DNA of 64,000 nucleotides from Mumia sp050632745 (GTDB lineage Bacteria; Actinomycetota; Actinomycetes; Propionibacteriales; Nocardioidaceae), in assembly GCF_050632745.1 (NCBI RefSeq), contig NZ_JBODSD010000002.1, positions 744,001 to 808,000 on the forward strand. The letters run 5' to 3'. The stretch's first letter is position 1, and each line of letters starts with the position of its first letter. The position numbers and the translations under genes are program-made. A model generated the notes under the pieces. That model worked only from the letters and a program-made list of their open reading frames with translations, had not been told where the DNA came from and did not search any database. Below are positions 8,092 through 17,558 of this stretch, piece by piece.

Positions 8092-9462
8092 ATGGGCACC
8101 TACCGCCTGAGCGCACAGCGGGCCCTCGTCGAGGGAAGGCTGGCGCCGGTGACGATCACCGTGGACGACGGTCGGATCACCGCGGTCGCCGACGGCTTCG
8201 ACCCCAGCGCCGACATGACCGTCGACGCCGGCACCGACGTGCTCCCCGGGATCGTCGACACCCACGTGCACGTGAACGAGCCGGGCCGCACCGCGTGGGA
8301 GGGCTTCGCGACCGCGACGGAGGCCGCCGCGCGCGGGGGCGTGACGACCATCGTCGACATGCCGCTCAACAGCATCCCGGCCACGACCACGCCCGAGGCG
8401 CTGGCCCGCAAGCGCGAGCGCGCCGAAGGCCAGGTCCGGGTCGACACCGGCTTCTGGGGAGGAGCGGTCCCGGAGAGCCTCGGCTCGCTGGAGGCGCTGT
8501 GGGATGAGGGCGTTTTCGGGTTCAAGTGCTTCCTGCTGGACTCCGGGGTGCCGGAGTTCGCTCCCCTCGACACGGCGCAGCTGCACCGCGCGATGCGCGA
8601 GGTCGGCGGGTTCGGGGGGCTGCTGATCGTGCACGCCGAGGACCCCGGCGTCATCGCCGCCGCGCCCGCGCCGCCGAGCCGTGCGTACGCGGACTTCCTC
8701 GCCTCGCGCCCGGACGCCGCCGAGGTCGACGCGATCGCGACCGTCATCGACGCCGTACGCGAGCACGGCACCCGCACCCACCTCCTGCACCTCTCGTCGG
8801 CCCGCGCGCTGGACCTGATCGCCGACGCCCGGGCCGAGGGCCTGCCGCTCACCGTCGAGACGTGCCCGCACTACCTCGTGCTCGACGCGGCCTCGGTGCC
8901 CGACGGCGCCGCCGAGTTCAAGTGCTGCCCGCCGATCCGCGACCGCGGCAACCAGGACGCGCTGTGGGACGCGCTCGTCGACGGCGTGATCGACTGCGTC
9001 GTCTCCGACCACTCCCCCTCCACGGCAGCGGAGAAGTCGCGCGGCCACGGCGACCTCCAGCAGGCCTGGGGCGGCATCGCGGGGCTCCAGGTCGGGTTCG
9101 CCACCGTCGCGGACGCGGCGCTGCGGCGCGGGATCGGCATCGACGCGGTCGGCCGGTGGATGTCCGCGGCCCCCGCCGAGATCGCCGGGATCCGGGGCAA
9201 GGGCGCCATCGCCGTCGGCCACGACGCGGACCTCGTGCTCTGGGCGCCCGGCGAGTCGTACGCGGTGCACGCCGACGCGCTCGCCCACAAGAACAAGCTG
9301 TCCCCGTACGACGGGCTCACGCTGCGCGGTCGCGTGACCGGCACCGTGCTCCGCGGCGCGCCGGTGTTCAGCGGCGTCCCCGTTGTGAAGGGTTCGGGTT
9401 GGTTCCAGGTGCCGGAGACCAACCGCAAGCCTTCACAGCGGGGACGGCTCCTCCGCCGCTGA
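8092..9462 (+). CDS. allB: Allantoinase
   Basis: A 456-residue cyclic amidohydrolase. Metal site motifs are DTHVHVNEPGR, the carboxylated Lys in GFKCFL, HAED, HLSSA and the late VSDHSPST. It opens allantoin to allantoate, completing the operon, and allC/pucG continue the path. ATG 8092 begins the homologous MGTYRLSAQRA and follows the uricase stop by 5 bases. The last 25 or so residues lie inside a 28-bp imperfect palindrome (9376-9445), so the C-terminus probably reads into a terminator-like element. Confidence 0.93.
   Translation: MGTYRLSAQRALVEGRLAPVTITVDDGRITAVADGFDPSADMTVDAGTDVLPGIVDTHVHVNEPGRTAWEGFATATEAAARGGVTTIVDMPLNSIPATTTPEALARKRERAEGQVRVDTGFWGGAVPESLGSLEALWDEGVFGFKCFLLDSGVPEFAPLDTAQLHRAMREVGGFGGLLIVHAEDPGVIAAAPAPPSRAYADFLASRPDAAEVDAIATVIDAVREHGTRTHLLHLSSARALDLIADARAEGLPLTVETCPHYLVLDAASVPDGAAEFKCCPPIRDRGNQDALWDALVDGVIDCVVSDHSPSTAAEKSRGHGDLQQAWGGIAGLQVGFATVADAALRRGIGIDAVGRWMSAAPAEIAGIRGKGAIAVGHDADLVLWAPGESYAVHADALAHKNKLSPYDGLTLRGRVTGTVLRGAPVFSGVPVVKGSGWFQVPETNRKPSQRGRLLRR
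9376..9445. terminator. Large inverted repeat within the 3' end of allB
   Basis: Two 28-base arms (9376-9403 and 9418-9445) pair at 24 of 28 positions around a 14-base loop. The repeat sits at the junction of two convergent genes (allB and the gamma-glutamyltranspeptidase gene), where it can end transcription from both sides, although most of it is translated as the AllB tail. Confidence 0.7.
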
Positions 9463-9474
9463 CCGCCCGCCGGA

Positions 9475-11295
9475 TCAGTGCCGGCGCGGGCGTACGACCA
9501 GTCCCGTGCCGCCGCCGCGTCGGACCGGCTCCGCGGCCGCGATCATCGTGCCGCGTCGCCCGACCTCGATCGTCGCCGCTGCGCCGATCTCGGCGGCGGA
9601 GGTGAAGGCGTCGCCCGACGGCACCAGCCGCTGCTGGTACGGCGCGAGCGCGGCGCCGTACGCGTCGATGAACGCCGGCTCCGCCGGGGTCGTCGGCGCG
9701 TTGCGGCTCGAGGCGCGCGGGGCCGCGACCGCCTCCGGCAGCGTCATGCCGAGGTCGATGCGGTTCATCAGGATCTGCAGCACCGTCGTGATGATGGTCG
9801 CGCCACCCGGCGAGCCCACGACGTACTTCACCTTGCCGTGGTCGAGCACGATCGTCGGCGACATCGAGGAGCGCGGTCGCTTGCCGGGCTCGATCCGGTT
9901 CGGGTCGTCCTCGTCGTACACGGCGGTGAAGTCGGTCAGCTCGTTGTTGAGCAGGAAGCCGCGACCGGGCACGGTGATGCCGGAGCCGCCGGTCTGCTCG
10001 ATCGTGAGGGTGTACGCGACCGCGTTGCCCCACCTGTCCACGACCGACAGGTGCGTCGTCGAGACGTTCTCGGTGTCGGGCTTCTCGCTCCGCGCCGCCG
10101 CGCCGCAGCCGCTGCCGTCGAGCGCACCCGGCGCCACGGGCCGGATCGCCGCCGTCGCCGGGTCGATCACGCACGCGCGCGAGTCGGCGAAGCGCTGGCT
10201 CAGCAGCGTCTCCGTCGGCACGTCGACGAACGCCGGGTCACCGACGTACGCGTTGCGGTCGGCGAACGCGTGGGCGCTCGCCTCGAGGAAGAGGTGCAGA
10301 CTCTGCGCCGTGCCCGAGCCGCCGCGCAGCCGGTAGTTCTCCAGGATGTTCAGCGCCTCACCGACCGTGGTGCCACCGGAGCTCGAGGGTGCCATCGAGT
10401 AGACCTCGTGCCCGCGGTAGCGGACCTTGGTCGGTGCCTGGTGCCGCACCCGGTACGCCGCGATGTCGTCGGCGGTCATCGTGCCGGCCGGCGCGGGAAG
10501 CGTCGAGGCGGGGTCCTTCGGCGGCTCCTGCACGGTCGCCGCGATCTCCTCGGCGAGGGAACCGCGGTAGAAGGCGCTGGGGCCGCGCCGCGCGATCTCG
10601 GCGTAGGTCCGTGCGAGGTCGGGGTTGCGGAACGTCGTGCCGACCTGCGGGGCGTCGCCGCCGGGCAGGAACAGCGCCGCGGTGTCCGGGAACGCGGCGA
10701 ACCGGGCCTTGTTGTCCAGCGTCTGGTTGCGGAACGTCTGGTCGACCGGGAAGCCCTTCGCCGCGACGCCGATCGCCGGTGCGAGGGAGCGCGCGAGCGA
10801 CCGCGTCCCGAAGCGCTTCAGCGCTGCGTCCCAGGTCGCGAGGGTGCCCGGCACGCCGACGGCCACGCCGGAGGTGACGAGCTCGGGGGTGAACCGGTAC
10901 GGCTGCCCCGTCGCGTCGTCGATGAACGCGTCGGGCGTGATGCCGGCGGGGGCGGTCTCGCGTCCGTCGATCGTGGAGACCTTGCGCTTCTTCGCGTCGT
11001 AGTAGACGAAGTAGCCGCCGCCTCCGATCCCCGCGCTGTAGGGCTCGGTCACGCCGAGGGTCGCCGCCATCGCGACCGCGGCGTCGGCGGCGTTCCCGCC
11101 CCGCGCGAGCACGTCGCGACCGACCTTGCTCGCGGTCGCGTCCACCGAGGCGACCGCGCCGCCCGTGCCGTACGACGTGGGTGTCGGTTGCAGCGGCGGC
11201 GCGGGTCTGTGCGCCTCGGCCGGACTCGTGCCGACCAGCACGGACAGGCCCAACGCGGCGGCGGCCAGGGTCGTGGTGATGCGCCTCACGTCCAT
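9475..11295 (-). CDS. ggt: Secreted gamma-glutamyltranspeptidase
   Basis: A 606-residue Ntn-hydrolase precursor. Residues 1-28 are a Sec signal peptide (VRR, hydrophobic core, AEA-H). The autoprocessing nucleophile is Thr413 in ENVSTTHLSVVD; the large subunit has GGNAADAAVAMA and GIGGGGYFVYY, and the small subunit has PGKRPRSSMSPT and VGSPGGATI. It cleaves gamma-glutamyl bonds (for example glutathione) outside the membrane. It is convergent with allB. Klebsiella oxamate amidohydrolase HpxW belongs to the same superfamily, but the export signal argues for an ordinary GGT. Confidence 0.92.
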   Translation of the reverse strand: MDVRRITTTLAAAALGLSVLVGTSPAEAHRPAPPLQPTPTSYGTGGAVASVDATASKVGRDVLARGGNAADAAVAMAATLGVTEPYSAGIGGGGYFVYYDAKKRKVSTIDGRETAPAGITPDAFIDDATGQPYRFTPELVTSGVAVGVPGTLATWDAALKRFGTRSLARSLAPAIGVAAKGFPVDQTFRNQTLDNKARFAAFPDTAALFLPGGDAPQVGTTFRNPDLARTYAEIARRGPSAFYRGSLAEEIAATVQEPPKDPASTLPAPAGTMTADDIAAYRVRHQAPTKVRYRGHEVYSMAPSSSGGTTVGEALNILENYRLRGGSGTAQSLHLFLEASAHAFADRNAYVGDPAFVDVPTETLLSQRFADSRACVIDPATAAIRPVAPGALDGSGCGAAARSEKPDTENVSTTHLSVVDRWGNAVAYTLTIEQTGGSGITVPGRGFLLNNELTDFTAVYDEDDPNRIEPGKRPRSSMSPTIVLDHGKVKYVVGSPGGATIITTVLQILMNRIDLGMTLPEAVAAPRASSRNAPTTPAEPAFIDAYGAALAPYQQRLVPSGDAFTSAAEIGAAATIEVGRRGTMIAAAEPVRRGGGTGLVVRPRRH

Positions 11296-11381
11296 CCGTC
11301 GACGCTACGGCGAGTCCGCCGCCCGCGCAGATCGCGCGGCTGTGGACGACGAAGTCACGGGTCCTGGCGCGGCCGCTGCCG

Positions 11382-12152
11382 TCAGATGCGCTCGAGCGTG
11401 GGCCGCTTCGGCTTGACCGCGTCGCCGGAGGACGTGCCGTTGATCCGGCGCTGGACCCACGGGACCGCGAACTCCTTGGCCCACTGCAGGTCGGCGTCGC
11501 GCTTGGCCTTCTTGCTCAGCGGCGTCGCCTTCGTCAGCCGCGGCTTCTTCAGCTCGTGGGAGATCCCGAGGGTGTCGAGCACGTGGATCGCCATCTGCTG
11601 GTGGCCCTGGCTCGACATGTGCAGGCGGTCGGTGTCCCAGTAGCGGTCGTCGCGGTACTCCCGGAACCGCCAGAAGTCCACGACGGTCGCGCCGTGGTTG
11701 TCGGCGATCTCCCGCACGATCTCGTTGTAGACCGCGACCCGGCCGCGGAGCTTGCCGAAGACCGGCGCATACCCGAGGTCGAAGCCGGTGAACAGCACCA
11801 CGCGCCCGCCGCTGACTGCCAGGCGACCGATCGCGGCGTCGTACAGCTCCCCGAGGAGGTCGAGGTCGACCTTCGGCCGGAGGATGTCGTTGCCGCCGGC
11901 GTAGACGGTCACGAGGTCCGGCGACAGCTTCAGCGCCGGCTCGAGCTGCTCGGCGATGATCGGCTTGAGCAGCCGGCCGCGCACCGCGAGGTTGGCGTAG
12001 CCGAAGTCCTCCGCCTTCGTCGCCAGCACCTCCGCGACCCGGTCGGCCCACCCGCGCAGCCCGTTCGGCCGGGACTTGTCGGGGTCACCGACACCCTCGG
12101 TGAACGAGTCGCCGAGCGCGACGTAGCGGTGGTACACGGGTTCGCTAGCCAT
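11382..12152 (-). CDS. SGNH/GDSL-family hydrolase
   Basis: A 256-residue protein with block I ALGDSFTEGVGD (nucleophile Ser), a Gly in block II (NLAVRG), block III GGND and block V DTDRLHMSSQGH with the Asp-His pair. This is a complete SGNH esterase/lipase core without a signal peptide, so it is probably cytoplasmic. The basic C-terminal tail (KKPRLTKATPLSKKAKRD) is typical of actinobacterial members. The ATG at 12152 is preferred over upstream in-frame codons because MASEPVYHRYVALGDS begins the domain. The substrate is unknown. Confidence 0.88.
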   Translation of the reverse strand: MASEPVYHRYVALGDSFTEGVGDPDKSRPNGLRGWADRVAEVLATKAEDFGYANLAVRGRLLKPIIAEQLEPALKLSPDLVTVYAGGNDILRPKVDLDLLGELYDAAIGRLAVSGGRVVLFTGFDLGYAPVFGKLRGRVAVYNEIVREIADNHGATVVDFWRFREYRDDRYWDTDRLHMSSQGHQQMAIHVLDTLGISHELKKPRLTKATPLSKKAKRDADLQWAKEFAVPWVQRRINGTSSGDAVKPKRPTLERI

Positions 12153-12257
12153 GACCCCGATTGTTACATCGGCCCTCGAAGGAACCGCGCATCTCGTAGG
12201 CTCGGGCGGTGCCCTAGTGTGCGCTAGGTCTCGTACCCCGGATGAGGGACGCTCCGT

Positions 12258-12995
12258 ATGCCCGTTCGCGCCTTGCCTTCTCGCGCCCTGGTGGCGCTCG
12301 TCGTCGCGGTCGTGCTCGCGCTCGCCGTGGTCGTCACGATCCGTCTCGCCGACGACGTCGACGCCGCGCCCAAGAAGCCCGAGGGCACCCTCACCACGCG
12401 CGCCGCCCTGCCGACCGCGCGACCTGGCACGATCGGCGAGCCGCGCGACCCGCTGAGCCTCGCCGAGATCGGCTACGCCAAGCACCTCGCGGAGACCGAC
12501 CCGTCGATGCCGGACGGGGTCCGCGACGTGCTCGGGCAGCCGCAGGCCGAGCTGCTCGCCGTCGACCTCGCGACCATGGACGACGGTACGCGCCGCCGCC
12601 TCGTGGACGTGGTCCTCTACGACTACGCGCGCGACCAGGTCGTCGTGCAGACCGTGGACCTGGACGCCGGCGAGGTCACCGGCACCGACCGTCTCCGCAG
12701 CCAGCCGCCGCCGAGCCCCGGGGAGATCGAGCACGCCCTCGACCTCGTGCTGGAGTCCATCGTCGGTGAGCACCTCCGTGCCGACTACCTCCTGGCCACC
12801 GGTGAGGAGCTCGACCCGGGCACGCTGATGCCGTCGGGCGGCGTCGTCGAGTGCGCGGGGCGCCACCGCTGCATCGAGCTCCAGATCCGGGTCCCCGGTG
12901 GCGACTACCTCGCCGCGAGCGGGCTCGTCGTCGATCTCTCGGACGGGGCGGTGCTCCCGGTCGAGACCCCCGACCACGACCACGAGGAGCACTGA
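12258..12995 (+). CDS. Secreted or anchored copper amine oxidase N2/N3-like module
   Basis: A 245-residue protein beginning with a signal peptide or anchor (residues about 8-30, LVALVVAVVLALAVVVTI). The remainder resembles the small N-terminal domains of copper amine oxidases: an N2-like DPLSLAEIGYAKHLAE segment, then alternating strands (LLAVDLATM, VDVVLYDYARDQVVVQTVDL), then QPPPSPGEIEHAL as in N3. The next gene, 2 bases downstream, encodes the catalytic domain. Its role as partner of the oxidase is inferred; by sequence alone it would be called hypothetical. Confidence 0.65.
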   Translation: MPVRALPSRALVALVVAVVLALAVVVTIRLADDVDAAPKKPEGTLTTRAALPTARPGTIGEPRDPLSLAEIGYAKHLAETDPSMPDGVRDVLGQPQAELLAVDLATMDDGTRRRLVDVVLYDYARDQVVVQTVDLDAGEVTGTDRLRSQPPPSPGEIEHALDLVLESIVGEHLRADYLLATGEELDPGTLMPSGGVVECAGRHRCIELQIRVPGGDYLAASGLVVDLSDGAVLPVETPDHDHEEH

Positions 12996-12997
12996 CG

Positions 12998-14932
12998 ATG
13001 ACCCTCCGGTCCTTCCTCGCCGCCGCCGCGCTCGTGGCCGGTCTCGCCCTGGTCCCCGCGACCGCCCCGCCGGCCGCGCAGGCCGCCCCGCCGGCCCTCC
13101 CCTGCTCCGCGCGCGGCACGATAGCCAAGACGCTCGAGTCCGGCTCCGCCTGGCGGATGTGCTGGAACGTCCACAGCAACAAGGGCCTCGTGCTGGAGTC
13201 GGTCTGGTTCAAGGCCAAGACGGAGACGACCTACCGCAAGGTCCTCGACTCGATCGCGCTCGGCCAGCTCAACGTCCCGTACGACTCGGGCCAGCACCAG
13301 TACGACGACATCACCTCGTACGGGTTCGGCAACCAGTACCTGCAGAAGCTCGCCAAGACCGAGTGCCCCGGCGGCACGCTCCTCGACGTCGCCCAGAGCT
13401 GGCAGCAGGGCACGAGGTTCGTCCAGCGGACGGTCCCGGCGATCTGCGTCCAGGAGCAGGACTCCGACCTCGCCTACCGCGCGCACGAGCAGGCGTGGGG
13501 CTCGGTCGAGGACAAGATGCTGTTCACCGCGCAGGGCACCGAGCTCGTGGTGTCGGCGGTCGCGAAGGTCGACTGGTACGAGTACGAGACCCAGTACCGC
13601 TTCTCCGACAACGGCACGATCACGCCCCGGCTCGGCGCGACCGGCGACATCTCCCCGCACGACTTCGTCGGCGAGGCGTACGGGTGGCCGGTCGGCGAGG
13701 GCTCGACCGACCACGCCGCGTCGCACCACCACAACGCCATCTGGCGGGTCGACTTCGGCATCGACCAGGCCGCGACGCAGCGGGTCGAGCAGTACGACCA
13801 CGCTCCGACCGGGGCGCAGGGCACGTCCGCGCCGATCGTCGCCGCGACCCGCACGGCGATCACGACGGCGAGGTCGGTGACGTCGGCCAAGCGGCGCTGG
13901 TACCGCGTGCTCGCGCCGTCCAGCCTGAACGCCGACGGCCACCCCCGCTCGTACGAGGTCGCGTTCGACAAGAACGACCCGTTCGAGGCGAACCCGGTCA
14001 CCCAGAACGAGATCACCTTCACCCAGCACGACGAGTGCCAGCAGTACCCGTCGAAGAACCCCGACACCACGTGCGGGGCCAGCGTCGTCGACTACGTCAA
14101 GGCTGCGTACGGCGGCGACCGGACGATCACCGACCCGGTCGCCTGGGTCAACGTCGGCTTCCACCACGTCGTCCGCGACGAGGACCAGAGCCCGATGCCG
14201 GTCCACTGGCAGGGCTTCCAGCTCGTGCCGCGCGACTTCCTCGCCCAGTCGCCGCTCACCCCGCTCGGGCGCGAGTGCGTCAACGGCGACCCGGCCGAGC
14301 CGCGCATCGACTCCACGAGCCTCTGCGGCAACGCCACGACGACCAGCCTGCGGGCCAGCGCGACGCGCCAGACGTACGGCTCCGCGACCCCGGTGCGTCT
14401 CGCGGTGACCGTGGCCGCGGTGAAGAACGCCGCCCGGCCCGCCGGCACGGTCAGCCTTGTCGACGGGTCGCGGGTGCTGCGCACCGGGATCCCGGTGAGC
14501 TCGTCCGGCACCGCCTCGTACGCCCTTCCCGCCACGCTCGCCGCCGGCACGCACCGGCTGGTGGCGGTGTACTCCCCCAAGGCGGGGACGAAGTGGGTCA
14601 CCTCGCGGACGGCGCCGGTCACGGTCGTCGTCGCCCGGGCGGCCTCGCGGGTCCGGGTGGCGCCGGCGACCCGGACGGTACGACGCGGGGCGAAGGTCAC
14701 GTACCGCGTGGCCGTCACCGCCCCGGGCGGCCGGCCGACCGGCACCGTGACCCTGCGAGCCGGCAAGACCGTGCTGGCCACCAAGAAGCTGCCGGCGAGC
14801 GCCGGAGGGCGCGTGACGGTCACCGTCCGGGTCAGGAAGAAGGTCGGTCTCCACCGGCTGACCGCGACCTACTCGGGCGACGCGAACGTCCTCGGCAGCT
14901 CCGTCCGCGGGAAGGTGCGCGTACGACGCTAG
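12998..14932 (+). CDS. Secreted copper amine oxidase catalytic domain with C-terminal Ig-like domains
   Basis: A 644-residue protein with a Sec signal peptide (residues 1-29, cleavage near AQA-A). Residues about 35-440 match the copper amine oxidase beta-sandwich: LNVPYDSG and SYGFG near the catalytic Asp, the cofactor Tyr194 in KVDWYEYET, copper ligands H243 and H245 in SHHHNAIWRVD, and H390 in HHVVRDED. The Asn that normally precedes the TPQ tyrosine is Trp here. Residues about 455-644 form two bacterial Ig-like repeats rich in Thr/Val. It probably oxidises a primary amine outside the cell, if the altered TPQ motif still matures. Confidence 0.8.
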   Translation: MTLRSFLAAAALVAGLALVPATAPPAAQAAPPALPCSARGTIAKTLESGSAWRMCWNVHSNKGLVLESVWFKAKTETTYRKVLDSIALGQLNVPYDSGQHQYDDITSYGFGNQYLQKLAKTECPGGTLLDVAQSWQQGTRFVQRTVPAICVQEQDSDLAYRAHEQAWGSVEDKMLFTAQGTELVVSAVAKVDWYEYETQYRFSDNGTITPRLGATGDISPHDFVGEAYGWPVGEGSTDHAASHHHNAIWRVDFGIDQAATQRVEQYDHAPTGAQGTSAPIVAATRTAITTARSVTSAKRRWYRVLAPSSLNADGHPRSYEVAFDKNDPFEANPVTQNEITFTQHDECQQYPSKNPDTTCGASVVDYVKAAYGGDRTITDPVAWVNVGFHHVVRDEDQSPMPVHWQGFQLVPRDFLAQSPLTPLGRECVNGDPAEPRIDSTSLCGNATTTSLRASATRQTYGSATPVRLAVTVAAVKNAARPAGTVSLVDGSRVLRTGIPVSSSGTASYALPATLAAGTHRLVAVYSPKAGTKWVTSRTAPVTVVVARAASRVRVAPATRTVRRGAKVTYRVAVTAPGGRPTGTVTLRAGKTVLATKKLPASAGGRVTVTVRVRKKVGLHRLTATYSGDANVLGSSVRGKVRVRR

Positions 14933-14978
14933 CGCGACCGGCCGGCGCCCTGGTCCCGCGTGGGAGGATGGAGGCATC

Positions 14979-17537
14979 ATGCGCCTCGTCGACCACCTCC
15001 CCGCCGCCGAGGAGTCCGACGACGCCGACGTCGTGTTCGACGCGTTCAGCACCTGGGCCGAGGGCGAGGGCCTGACCCTCTACCCCGCCCAGGAGGACGC
15101 GCTCATCGAGCTGGTGTCCGGGTCGAACGTCATCCTCGCCACGCCCACCGGGTCCGGCAAGAGCCTCGTCGCCGCGGGAGCCCAGTTCGCGGCGCTGGCG
15201 AAGGGCCGTCGCAGCTTCTACACCGCGCCGATCAAGGCGCTGGTCTCGGAGAAGTTCTTCGCGCTCGTCGACATGTTCGGCGCCGACAAGGTCGGGATGA
15301 TGACCGGCGACGCCTCGGTAAACGCCGACGCCCCGATCATCGCCGCCACCGCCGAGATCCTCGCCAACAAGGCGCTGCGCGAGGGTGCCGCCGCCGACGT
15401 CGGCCTCGTCGTGATGGACGAGTTCCACTTCTACTCCGAGCCCGACCGCGGCTGGGCGTGGGAGGTGCCGCTGCTCGAGCTGCCGCACGCGCAGTTCCTG
15501 CTGATGTCGGCGACGCTCGGCGACACCGGCCGGTTCGAGAAGGACCTGACCGAACGCACCGGCCGCGAGACCACGCTCGTCGCGGGCACGGAGCGACCGG
15601 TCCCGCTCGTCCACGAGTACGTGACGACACCGGTCCACGAGACCGTCGAGGAGCTGCTCGCGACCGGGCAGGCGCCGATCTACGTCGTCCACTTCACGCA
15701 GGCCTCGGCGATCGAGCGGGCACAGGCGCTGTCGAGCATCAACGTGACGACCCGCGCCGAGAAGGACACGATCGCCGCGGAGATCGGCGACTTCAAGTTC
15801 CAGACGGGCTTCGGCAAGACCCTGTCGCGGCTGGTCCGGATGGGCATCGGCGTGCACCACGCCGGGATGCTGCCGCGCTACCGGAGGCTCGTCGAGCGGC
15901 TCACCCAGAAGGGCCTGCTCAAGGTCGTCTGCGGCACCGACACGCTCGGCGTCGGCATCAACGTCCCGATCCGCACCGTGCTGTTCTCTGGCTTGTCCAA
16001 GTACGACGGGGTCCGGCAGCGGCACCTGCACGTGCGCGAGTTCCAGCAGATCGCCGGGCGCGCCGGCCGGGCGGGCTACGACACGATCGGACGGGTCGTC
16101 GTCCAGGCGCCCGAGCACGAGGTCGAGAACGCCAAGATGGTCCGCAAGGCCGGCGACGACCCCAAGAAGCTGCGCAAGATCCAGCGCAAGAAGCCGCCGG
16201 AGGGCTTCGTCAACTGGTCGGACCGCACGTTCGACAAGCTCTCGACCGGCCAGCCCGAGCCGCTCGCGTCGCGGATGCGGACGACCCACGCGATGGTGCT
16301 CAACCTCGTCGCGCGTCCCGGTGACGCCCGGGCCGCCGTACGCTCGCTCGTCACCGACTCCCACGCGACGGAGGCCGACCAGGAACGGATGCTCGCCGAG
16401 GCCGACGCGATCTTCCAGACCCTGATCGACGGGGGCGTCGTCGAGGAGCTCGCCGAGCCCGACGCCGAGGGCCGGACCGTGCGGCTGACCGTCGACCTCC
16501 AGGAGGACTTCGCGCTCAACCAGCCGCTCGCCCCGTTCGCGGTGGCGGCGCTGGAGATCCTCGACCCCGACTCACCGACGTACGCGCTCGAGGTCGTGTC
16601 GGTGTTCGAGGCGATCCTCGAGGACCCGCGCCCGATCATCAGCGCCCAGCGCAACCGGGCCAAGGGCGAGGCGGTCGCCGAGATGAAGGCCGAGGGGCTG
16701 GAGTACGAGGAGCGGATGGAGCTCCTCGAGGAGGTCGAGCACCCGCAGCCGCTGCGCGACGAGCTCGAGGTCGCGTACGCCGCGTACCGAACCGGGCACC
16801 CGTGGGTCGCCGACCACGAGCTGAAGCCGAAGTCGGTCGCCCGCGAGATGTGGGAGCGGTCGATGACGTTCGCCGAGTACGTGAGCCTCTACCAGCTCGC
16901 GCGTTCGGAGGGGCTCGTGCTGCGCTACCTCTCCGACGTCTACCGCACCCTGCGCCACACCGTCCCCGACAGCTTTGCGACCGACGAGATCGACGACATC
17001 ACCGACTGGCTCGGCGAGGTCGTCCGCCAGACCGACTCGAGTCTCCTCGACGAGTGGGAGGCGCTCGCGGCCGGCGAGGGCGGGTCGGTCGACGTGGTGA
17101 TCGCGCAGCACGACGCCGTCGACACGGGGCCGCCTCCGGTGACGGCCAACGAGCGGGCGTTCCGTGTGCTCGTCCGCAACGCGCTGTTCCGGCGGGTGGA
17201 GCTGATGGCGCTGCGGCGCTGGATCGACCTCGGAGCCATGGACGAGGCCGCGGGGTGGACCGCCGAGGTGTGGCGGGAGGCCGTCGAGGACTACTTCGCC
17301 GAGTACGACACGCTCGGCACCGGTCCCGACGCCCGTGGTCCGGCGATGCTCGTGGTCGACACCGATCCCGAGGGCGCCGAGTCCCGTGTCTGGCACGTGC
17401 GCCAGATCCTGGACGATCCCGAGGGCGACCGCGACTGGGCGATCTTCGCGACGGTGCACCTCGACGCGTCGGACGAGGCGGGCGAGGCCGTCGTGCAGAT
17501 CACGGACGTGGGCCCTCAGACCGACGCCACCGTCTGA
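14979..17537 (+). CDS. Ski2-like DEAD/DEAH-box RNA helicase with DUF3516 C-terminus
   Basis: An 852-residue superfamily 2 helicase: Walker A ATPTGSGKS near residue 57, DEFH Walker B at about 147, SATL motif III, and the second RecA domain with GTDTLGVGIN and QIAGRAGRAGYD. The C-terminal half (about 400-852) matches the DUF3516 extension of actinobacterial members and is mostly helical and acidic. It is expected to unwind structured RNA in the cytosol. The ATG at 14979 follows GGAGG at 14969-14974 region. It stands alone between unrelated genes. Confidence 0.9.
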   Translation: MRLVDHLPAAEESDDADVVFDAFSTWAEGEGLTLYPAQEDALIELVSGSNVILATPTGSGKSLVAAGAQFAALAKGRRSFYTAPIKALVSEKFFALVDMFGADKVGMMTGDASVNADAPIIAATAEILANKALREGAAADVGLVVMDEFHFYSEPDRGWAWEVPLLELPHAQFLLMSATLGDTGRFEKDLTERTGRETTLVAGTERPVPLVHEYVTTPVHETVEELLATGQAPIYVVHFTQASAIERAQALSSINVTTRAEKDTIAAEIGDFKFQTGFGKTLSRLVRMGIGVHHAGMLPRYRRLVERLTQKGLLKVVCGTDTLGVGINVPIRTVLFSGLSKYDGVRQRHLHVREFQQIAGRAGRAGYDTIGRVVVQAPEHEVENAKMVRKAGDDPKKLRKIQRKKPPEGFVNWSDRTFDKLSTGQPEPLASRMRTTHAMVLNLVARPGDARAAVRSLVTDSHATEADQERMLAEADAIFQTLIDGGVVEELAEPDAEGRTVRLTVDLQEDFALNQPLAPFAVAALEILDPDSPTYALEVVSVFEAILEDPRPIISAQRNRAKGEAVAEMKAEGLEYEERMELLEEVEHPQPLRDELEVAYAAYRTGHPWVADHELKPKSVAREMWERSMTFAEYVSLYQLARSEGLVLRYLSDVYRTLRHTVPDSFATDEIDDITDWLGEVVRQTDSSLLDEWEALAAGEGGSVDVVIAQHDAVDTGPPPVTANERAFRVLVRNALFRRVELMALRRWIDLGAMDEAAGWTAEVWREAVEDYFAEYDTLGTGPDARGPAMLVVDTDPEGAESRVWHVRQILDDPEGDRDWAIFATVHLDASDEAGEAVVQITDVGPQTDATV

Positions 17538-17558
17538 GGCCACGAGGCACCTCGTACG

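Noticed and set aside
12157..12172. CCGAT-TGTTAC-ATCGG inverted repeat at the start of the SGNH hydrolase gene as an operator
   Set aside because: The 5-bp arms are too short to support on their own and there is no second copy of the palindrome, although TGTTACATCG also occurs near 48025.
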